DNA from: Nitrospira sp.
GTDB taxonomy: Bacteria > Nitrospirota > Nitrospiria > Nitrospirales > Nitrospiraceae
Length of the DNA: 64,000 bases
Direction of reading: 5' to 3'
Assembly (NCBI GenBank): GCA_035968315.1
Contig: JAVYIN010000009.1
Location: 1-64,000, forward strand
The translations under genes and the position numbers were made by a program. This document shows positions 58,533 through 64,000 of the stretch, in pieces. A model generated the notes under the pieces. The model saw only the letters and a program-made list of their open reading frames with translations, was not told the origin of the DNA and searched no databases. Position 1 is the first letter of the stretch, and each line of letters begins with the position of its first letter.

Positions 58533-61127
58533 CTAAATCCCCGCTTCCCTCAACACCTGCCCCGTATACGACCGTTTCGACTTCGCCACTTCGCGGGGCG
58601 GACCTTCGACGACGATCTCGCCGCCTCGGTCGCCGCCTTCTGGGCCGAGATCGATGATCCAGTCGGCATTCTTAATGACATCGAGATTATGCTCAATCAC
58701 AAGGACGGTATTGCCCGCTTCCACTAATCGGTCCAGCACGTCGATCAGCCGCTGCACATCGGCAAAATGAAGCCCGGTCGTCGGCTCGTCCAGGATATAC
58801 AACGTCCGCCCGGTGGGCCGCTTCGACAGCTCGCGTGACAGCTTCACCCGCTGCGCCTCGCCGCCAGACAACGTGGTGGCCGACTGGCCAAGCTTCACAT
58901 AGTGCAAGCCAACATCGTGCAGCGTTTCCAGCTTCCGTTTGATGAAGGGGATGTGTTCGAAAAACTCTACGGCGTCGTCCACCGTCATGTTCAACACATC
59001 GGCGATGCTCTTGCCCTTGTGATGAATCTCCAGCGTTTCGCGGTTGTACCGCTGGCCCTTGCAGACTTCGCAAGTCACATAGACATCCGGCAGGAAATGC
59101 ATCTCGATCTTGATGAGCCCGTCACCCTGGCAAGCCTCGCAGCGCCCGCCCTTCACGTTGAAACTGTACCGTCCCGGCTTATAACCCCGCACCCGCGATT
59201 CGGGCAGATTCGAGTAGAGATCGCGGATAAAGCTGAAGAGGCCCGTATAGGTCGCAGGGTTGGATCGGGGTGTGCGGCCGATCGGCGATTGATCGATATC
59301 GATGACCTTATCGAGCGCCTCGACGCCGAGCAATTCCTTGCACCCATCCAGCTTCACGACTTTCCGCTTCCGAGCCGGCCGGCCTTCCTCCTGCCGCAGG
59401 CCGCGTGCCGCCTGACGAGACGGTGGCTGATCGCCCGGCACAGACGCCTCTTTCCCCAGCGTCTGCATGAGCGAATGAAAGAGCACTTCCAACACCAGCG
59501 TACTCTTGCCTGAACCGGACACGCCGGTCACACAGGTCATCAGGCCCAAGGGAATTTTGGCCGAGACATTCTTGAGGTTATGCTTGTTCGCTCCCACGAC
59601 CGAGAGATAGCCCTTGGGCTTGCGGACGCGCTGCGGCAGGGACACGATTTGCGTCCCGCGCAGGTATTGCCCTGTGATGGAGTCGGGATTGCCCATCACC
59701 TCCTGCGGCGTGCCCTGCGCAATGACATGCCCGCCATGCGTCCCGGCCCCAGGCCCCATGTCGAGGAGGTGATCCGCCGCCATCATCGTTTCGGCATCGT
59801 GCTCCACGACCACGACTGTGTTGCCGAGATCGCGCAGGCGGAGCAACGTCTGCAACAGGCGGCGATTGTCCCGCTGATGGAGTCCGATCGAGGGCTCGTC
59901 GAGGATGTAGAGCACCCCGACGAGGCCCGAGCCAATCTGCGTGGCCAGCCTGATGCGCTGTCCCTCGCCGCCCGACAAGGTCGCGGCGGCGCGATCCAAG
60001 GTCAAGTAATCGAGGCCGACGTTGACCAAGAAGCCCAGCCGCTCGCGGATCTCCTTCAGAATGCGATGCGCGATGACCAGCTCCCGGTCGGTAAACTTCA
60101 GCGAGACAAAAAACTCCGCCGCCGCCCTGATCGACAGACTCGTCACTTCTGCAATGGATTTCTGTTCGAGCTTGATCGCGAGGCTTTCCGGCTTGAGCCT
60201 GGCCCCCTGGCAGACTTCACAGGCATCGAGCAGCGTGAAATCTTCGTCCTCGGGACAGCCGGGCGTCACCTGATAGCCGATGCCGTCACAGGCCGGGCAG
60301 GCTCCATGCGGACTATTGAACGAAAAGATCCGGGGCTCGACTTCCGGATAGCTCACGCCGCACTTGATGCAGGCCAGCTTGTCGCTATAGAGCCGGGTCT
60401 TGCCATCGTCGGTCAGGACCGCGACCAGCCCCCCGGTCAGCTTCAGCGAGGTCTCGACGGAATCGGCGAGGCGCCGCATCAGCGCCTCGCCCGCCTTCAT
60501 CACCAGGCGATCGACGATGATCTCAATGGTGTGCTTTTTCTGTTTATCAAGGACGATGTCTTCGCCGAGATCGACCATCTCGCCGTTCACGCGTGCCCGC
60601 ACATACCCGGCCCGGCGCATCTCCAGCAGCTCTTTGCGATATTCCCCTTTGCGCCCCCGGGCAATCGGCGCCAAGATCTGAAATTTGCTGCCCTCAGGAA
60701 GTCCCGCGATCGCATCGACCATCTGTTGGACGGTCTGGGCGGCGATTTCTTCTCCGCACTGAAAACAGTAGGGCCGCCCGACTCGCGCGAACAGCAGCCT
60801 CAGGTAGTCGTAAATCTCCGTCACCGTGCCGACCGTGGACCGGGGATTATGGCTGGTGCTCTTCTGTTCGATGGAAATGGCCGGCGAGAGGCCTTCAATA
60901 GAATCGACGTCCGGCTTGCCCATCTGTTCGAGGAACTGCCGGGCATAGGCCGAGAGGGATTCAACATACCGCCGCTGGCCTTCGGCGTAGATCGTGTCGA
61001 ACGCCAACGACGATTTCCCTGATCCGCTCAAGCCCGTAATGACGACCAGCTTGTCACGCGGAATGGTGACGTCAATGTTCTTGAGATTGTGCTCGCGTGC
61101 GCCCTTGATGATGATCGAATGGCTCAT
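58533..61127 (-). CDS. uvrA: Excinuclease ABC subunit A lacking the insertion domain
   Basis: Damage-recognition ATPase of nucleotide excision repair, 864 residues (about 75 shorter than E. coli UvrA). First Walker [14 protein letters not shown], UvrB-binding domain present (about 118-250), zinc 1 ligands C253, C256, C277 and C280. The next CxxC (C303, C306; [12 protein letters not shown]) follows after only 22 residues, where UvrA normally has a domain of 100+ residues; this insertion domain is missing. Both ABC signatures ([24 protein letters not shown]), the second Walker [11 protein letters not shown] and zinc 2 (CEACQGDG...CEVCKGQRY) are intact. About 35 extra Lys/Arg-rich residues lie at about 580-615. 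Confidence 0.95.
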   Translation of the reverse strand: MSHSIIIKGAREHNLKNIDVTIPRDKLVVITGLSGSGKSSLAFDTIYAEGQRRYVESLSAYARQFLEQMGKPDVDSIEGLSPAISIEQKSTSHNPRSTVGTVTEIYDYLRLLFARVGRPYCFQCGEEIAAQTVQQMVDAIAGLPEGSKFQILAPIARGRKGEYRKELLEMRRAGYVRARVNGEMVDLGEDIVLDKQKKHTIEIIVDRLVMKAGEALMRRLADSVETSLKLTGGLVAVLTDDGKTRLYSDKLACIKCGVSYPEVEPRIFSFNSPHGACPACDGIGYQVTPGCPEDEDFTLLDACEVCQGARLKPESLAIKLEQKSIAEVTSLSIRAAAEFFVSLKFTDRELVIAHRILKEIRERLGFLVNVGLDYLTLDRAAATLSGGEGQRIRLATQIGSGLVGVLYILDEPSIGLHQRDNRRLLQTLLRLRDLGNTVVVVEHDAETMMAADHLLDMGPGAGTHGGHVIAQGTPQEVMGNPDSITGQYLRGTQIVSLPQRVRKPKGYLSVVGANKHNLKNVSAKIPLGLMTCVTGVSGSGKSTLVLEVLFHSLMQTLGKEASVPGDQPPSRQAARGLRQEEGRPARKRKVVKLDGCKELLGVEALDKVIDIDQSPIGRTPRSNPATYTGLFSFIRDLYSNLPESRVRGYKPGRYSFNVKGGRCEACQGDGLIKIEMHFLPDVYVTCEVCKGQRYNRETLEIHHKGKSIADVLNMTVDDAVEFFEHIPFIKRKLETLHDVGLHYVKLGQSATTLSGGEAQRVKLSRELSKRPTGRTLYILDEPTTGLHFADVQRLIDVLDRLVEAGNTVLVIEHNLDVIKNADWIIDLGPEGGDRGGEIVVEGPPREVAKSKRSYTGQVLREAGI

Positions 61128-61136
61128 AGGGGCGGG

Positions 61137-61142
61137 ATTATA
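61137..61142 (-). promoter_or_regulatory. Consensus -10 of uvrA
   Basis: TATAAT on the minus strand, ending 9 nt before the ATG at 61127; the mRNA would be leaderless or have a 2-3 nt leader. The -35 is weak (TTGTCA at 20-nt spacing). Confidence 0.5.
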
Positions 61143-61161
61143 CCATGTGCAGCCGGTTACC

Positions 61162-61191
61162 TTGACAAAGGCGGAAAGCAGGTGCTACCAC
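61162..61191 (+). promoter_or_regulatory. Promoter of ubiE, leaderless spacing
   Basis: -35 TTGACA (61162-61167), 18-nt spacer, extended -10 TGC-TACCAC (61186-61191), then 7 nt to the ATG at 61199. No SD is present. Divergent from the uvrA promoter, with which it overlaps the same 71-nt gap. Confidence 0.55.
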
Positions 61192-61198
61192 GACTGCC

Positions 61199-61963
61199 AT
61201 GGTACAAGCGGAACAGACGACGACTTCCCCCGCTCCCCAGGCGGTCTCTACCTGGACCGGGTCCGCGCGCGAACAGGCTGTGCAGCGGATGTTCACGGCC
61301 ATCGCCGGGGTCTACGATCTTAATAACACGCTACTCAGCTTCGGGCTCCATTACCGTTGGAAGAAAATCACCGCTTCATTGGTCCCAAAAGTCGAGCAGG
61401 GGACTGCGCTTGACGTGGGAGCTGGCACAGCCGACCTGGCCCTGCTCGTGGAGCCCCGCATGGGTGCCAATGGTCGTGTGGTCGCCTCCGATCTCAATCA
61501 CGCCATGCTCGCCGAAGGCCTGAGAAAGGTTGCAGGCAAGGGACTCGCGGGAAAAATTACTTGTTTGCAAGCCAACGCGGAACACTTGGGATTTGCGGAT
61601 AACACGTTTGACGCGGTGACCACCGGCTTTTGCATGCGCAATGTCGGGAATCTGCCGCAAGCGGTCGGCGAGATCCGCCGGGTGATGAAGCCGGGCGGGA
61701 CCTTTGTCTGCCTGGAGTTCTCCCGGCCGGTCTTCGGCTGGCTGCGGGCGCTCTATGATTGGTATTCATTTAAATTACTGCCCTGGATTGGGACGAAAGT
61801 CGCGCGGGACACCACCGGCGTCTATGAATATCTGCCCGCTTCGATCCGCACGTTCCCCGATCAGGAACGGCTCTGCCAGGTGCTGCGCGACGTCGGCTTC
61901 CGCCAGGTGTCCTATAAGAACCTGACGGGCGGAATCGTGGCGATCCATGTGGCAACAAAATAG
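61199..61963 (+). CDS. ubiE: UbiE/MenG quinone-biosynthesis C-methyltransferase
   Basis: SAM-dependent methyltransferase of 254 residues for the last C-methylation of menaquinone (or ubiquinone) synthesis, supplying the quinone reduced by complex I. Signatures: [38 protein letters not shown] (SAM site), [12 protein letters not shown] and [17 protein letters not shown], with [17 protein letters not shown] near the C-terminus. The TAG stop is the start of a heptad palindrome. In this organism menaquinone is the more probable product. Confidence 0.93.
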   Translation: MVQAEQTTTSPAPQAVSTWTGSAREQAVQRMFTAIAGVYDLNNTLLSFGLHYRWKKITASLVPKVEQGTALDVGAGTADLALLVEPRMGANGRVVASDLNHAMLAEGLRKVAGKGLAGKITCLQANAEHLGFADNTFDAVTTGFCMRNVGNLPQAVGEIRRVMKPGGTFVCLEFSRPVFGWLRALYDWYSFKLLPWIGTKVARDTTGVYEYLPASIRTFPDQERLCQVLRDVGFRQVSYKNLTGGIVAIHVATK

Positions 61964-62034
61964 GCGAGAGACGCGAGGCTAGAGGCGATGGGCACGCGAT
62001 TCCCTTTCTTACCTCTCGCCACTTGCCCAGAATT
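61961..62034. repeat. Heptad palindrome 10, ubiE/radical SAM gap
   Basis: TAGGCGAG AGACGCG AGGCTAG AGGCGAT GGGCACG against CCTCTCG CCACTTG CCCAG. Period 7. As at nuoA, the stop codon TAG is the first three bases of the TAGGCGAGAG word. Confidence 0.75.
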
Positions 62035-62037
62035 AAC

Positions 62038-63681
62038 ATGAATTCTATCTTATACGTCTTTCTGCCCTGCAAAAAGGTCTATCCGATCGGGATCACCTAT
62101 CTGGCCGACTTCATTCATCGCCGGAGGCCGGAGGTGCGCCAGCAGATCCTGGATCTCTCGCTCTTTCCCGCGTCCCAGCGCAGCCAGGCCCTCCGGGATG
62201 CGGCGACGGCCTTCAAGCCGGACTTGGTCTGTTTCTCCTGGCGCGATATCCAGATCTTCTCGCCCCATGAAGGCGACTCGTCGCTGGAACATGCGTTCAA
62301 TTTTTATTTTGCGAGCAACCCGATCAAGCGGGTCGCCGCCTCGTTCGCGGGATTGAAGCAGCTCTACCGCTATTACAGCCACATCTACACGATCCTGTCG
62401 TACCCCTGGCTGATGCGAAAAGAGTTTCCCAAGACGCAGATCATGATCGGCGGCGGGGCGTTTACGGCCTTTGCCGATCAGCTGATTGAGAAGCTCCCCG
62501 AAGGCACGATCGGGATTCTCGGCGAGGGCGAAGACGCCATCCTAAAAATGGTCGAAGGCCAGTCGCTTGAGGGGGAACGCTATATCGTCCGGGAAGGGAA
62601 GAATATCCGCAAAGGCCAGCAGGGCACGATGGCCTTGCTCGACGCCCTCACTGTGGATCTCCCCTATCTAACCTCCATCTTCCCTCAGTACCGGGAATTC
62701 CAGAACGAGTCCATCGGGGTACAGACGAAGCGCGGCTGCCCCTACGACTGCGCTTTTTGCCTCTACCCCTATATTGAAGGCAAGCGGGTCCGGTACCGTC
62801 CCCCTTCCATGGTCGTGAAGGACATTTCCCAGCACTACCATCAGTGGGGAGCGCGGCGGTTCTGGTTTACCGATGCGCAATTCATTACCGGGAAAGAGGC
62901 CTATCCTCAATGCACGGAAATTCTCGAACGGATCATCAGTGAAAAGCTGGAGATCGAGTGGTCGGGCTATATTCGCACCTCGCTCATTACCCCCGAGTTG
63001 GCCAAGTTAATGGTCCGGTCGGGGGTCGGCGATCTTGAAGTCGCCATCACGTCAGGCTCTCAGGAGGTCTTAAACAACCTCCACATGGGCTTCAAGCTGG
63101 AGCGGCTCTACGATGGATGCCGCTACCTGGCGGAAGCAGGCTTCAAGGGAAAGGTGATCCTGAACTACTCGCTCAATTCCCCCAAGGAGACGGAAGAGTC
63201 CCTCTTACAGAGCGTGGAGTCCTATAAAATGGTCGCCTCCATCCTGGGAGAAGAACGGGTCTTCCCCTTGATGTTCTTCCTGGGCATTCAGCCCAATACC
63301 GATCTCGAACAGCGGCTTCTTGAAGAGGGCTACCTCTCCGCCGGGTATAATCCGCTGATGCTGACGCCCACCAGCATCCGAAAGCTGCTCTATAACCCCG
63401 CGCCACTGAACAAGATTATCGCCAAAGCCTGTTTGAAAGCCTGGGAACGAAAAGCCGGCAGCCGGGACCCCAGAAAATGGACCGGCTCCCTCTCTCAGAC
63501 GGCCACTCCCACGACAACCGCTCAACCAGCTCAGTATGCCGACAAGAGCTTGTCCAAAGGAATCGAAGGGAATTCGGGGCGGGATGCCCTCCTGACTCTT
63601 GAGGAGATCCTTCGCTCTCGAAAAGCTCCACCCACGGCAGTATCGTCAGACTCAAAATCAGTGGCGCCCCCGACTTCCTAA
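62038..63681 (+). CDS. B12-binding-domain radical SAM protein
   Basis: A 547-residue enzyme with an N-terminal cobalamin-binding-like Rossmann region (about 3-165; VYPIGITYLADFIHRRRPEV, MIGGGAFTAFADQLIEKLPEGTIGILGEGED), a radical SAM core with the cluster ligands C-x3-C-x2-C in RGCPYDCAFCLYPYIEGKRVR (about 240-260) and a C-terminal region ending in a Ser/Thr/Pro tail. Relatives act in hopanoid, bacteriochlorophyll and natural-product methylations or cyclisations; the exact group is not recognised. ATG 62038 is chosen over TTG 62023, which lies in the repeat. Co-transcription with ubiE is possible. Confidence 0.85.
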   Translation: MNSILYVFLPCKKVYPIGITYLADFIHRRRPEVRQQILDLSLFPASQRSQALRDAATAFKPDLVCFSWRDIQIFSPHEGDSSLEHAFNFYFASNPIKRVAASFAGLKQLYRYYSHIYTILSYPWLMRKEFPKTQIMIGGGAFTAFADQLIEKLPEGTIGILGEGEDAILKMVEGQSLEGERYIVREGKNIRKGQQGTMALLDALTVDLPYLTSIFPQYREFQNESIGVQTKRGCPYDCAFCLYPYIEGKRVRYRPPSMVVKDISQHYHQWGARRFWFTDAQFITGKEAYPQCTEILERIISEKLEIEWSGYIRTSLITPELAKLMVRSGVGDLEVAITSGSQEVLNNLHMGFKLERLYDGCRYLAEAGFKGKVILNYSLNSPKETEESLLQSVESYKMVASILGEERVFPLMFFLGIQPNTDLEQRLLEEGYLSAGYNPLMLTPTSIRKLLYNPAPLNKIIAKACLKAWERKAGSRDPRKWTGSLSQTATPTTTAQPAQYADKSLSKGIEGNSGRDALLTLEEILRSRKAPPTAVSSDSKSVAPPTS

Positions 63682-63720
63682 CCTTGCCCGGCAAGGCAAC
63701 CCGTGAGCCTCATAGTCGCC

Positions 63721-63750
63721 TTGCAATCCAGTTCAGGCTAGTGCTATCAT
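63721..63750 (+). promoter_or_regulatory. Promoter of the universal stress protein gene
   Basis: -35 TTGCAA (63721-63726), 18-nt spacer, extended -10 TGC-TATCAT (63745-63750). The leader of about 95 nt ends in a GAGGAGG SD ahead of the ATG at 63851. Confidence 0.6.
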
Positions 63751-63850
63751 CCGTCCTCTTTTATGCTGGGGATCATAGGCAACTGTTTGGTTTTTCTGAC
63801 AATTATCAGAATCACCCCCGGCGGTTAGCGGGCCTAGAGGAGGCGTGTTC

Positions 63851-64000
63851 ATGTATAAGACGATCTACGTCCCGGTCGATAATTCCGACCATTCCAATAC
63901 AGCCGTCGATGTCGGCGTCGAGTTCGCGAAAACCTTTGGCTCCAAGATTGTCGGCAGCCACGTCTACGCGGCGAAGATGCACGACAAGCGCTTCAAGCAA
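63851..64000 (+). CDS. Universal stress protein, 5' end only
   Basis: Partial gene cut by the window edge; 50 residues are visible, beginning MYKTIYVPVDNSDHSNTAVD and continuing VGVEFAKTFGSKIVGSHVYA. This is the UspA first strand and helix (V-P-V-D-x-S) with nucleotide-binding potential. A strong SD (GAGGAGG) precedes the ATG. The full length and any fused domain cannot be seen. Confidence 0.85.
   Translation, partial: MYKTIYVPVDNSDHSNTAVDVGVEFAKTFGSKIVGSHVYAAKMHDKRFKQ

Noticed and set aside
58193-58657. Open frame of 154 codons on the plus strand spanning the DUF486-uvrA gap
   Set aside because: It overlaps two real minus-strand genes and palindrome C; composition is that of a shadow frame.

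Overview
The window reads as a chromosomal segment of a GC-rich, Gram-negative autotroph-like bacterium, most probably Nitrospira (phylum Nitrospirota). That assignment is an inference from gene content and remembered genome layouts, not from a database search. Supporting signs are a complete 13-gene nuo cluster with fused nuoCD, a UbiE/MenG methyltransferase, outer-membrane barrels and TonB receptors, c-type cytochrome, LuxI/LuxR signalling, and dense intergenic palindromic repeats. No rRNA, tRNA, CRISPR array, transposase or phage genes were seen.

Layout. 0-4 kb (+): membrane cytochrome c, DUF5666-like and 4-TM proteins, a GAF histidine kinase lacking its phospho-acceptor His, and a small secreted protein with its own promoter and terminator. 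4-7.3 kb (-): a 3-methyladenine glycosylase and a nikR-TonB receptor pair with a probable NikR operator. 7.3-17.6 kb (mostly -): HtrA protease, copper P-type ATPase, DsbA-like oxidoreductase, Slp-like lipoprotein (+), TPR protein, and a duplicated cassette of His/Cys-rich exported peptide plus outer-membrane barrel with a TlpA-like thioredoxin between the copies. Together these suggest metal (probably copper/nickel) and envelope-thiol handling. 17.8-20.5 kb: secA. 20.5-21.1 kb: two long palindromic elements. 21.1-37.6 kb (+): a MidA/NDUFAF7-type methyltransferase directly followed by nuoA-B-CD-E-F-G-H-I-J-K-L-M-N.

37.6-47.2 kb: YihY/BrkB protein, an ECF-S-like membrane protein, an M50-CBS protease, NodB-type deacetylase, GNAT, glyoxalase-like protein, a DapF homologue with both catalytic cysteines changed to serine, uvrC and a FadL-type porin. 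47.3-54.7 kb is a signalling island: convergent luxR and luxI with a perfect 26-bp lux-box palindrome, two consecutive NarL-type two-component pairs, and a degenerate receiver fused to a lone DHp segment. 54.7-64 kb: UPF0114 protein, a HerA-like ATPase, DUF486 protein, a uvrA lacking the insertion domain, ubiE, a B12-binding radical SAM protein and the start of a universal stress protein.

The strongest unexplained signal is a set of about ten period-7 (heptanucleotide) degenerate tandem repeats arranged as inverted arms. They sit in intergenic gaps, several start at a stop codon, four lie inside the nuo operon, and two have been absorbed in frame into proteins (MidA C-terminus, HerA-like linker). 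Four longer, unrelated 127-196 bp palindromic elements occur in addition. Recurrent extended -10 boxes (TGCTAnnnT) and several promoters spaced for leaderless or near-leaderless mRNAs were also noted.
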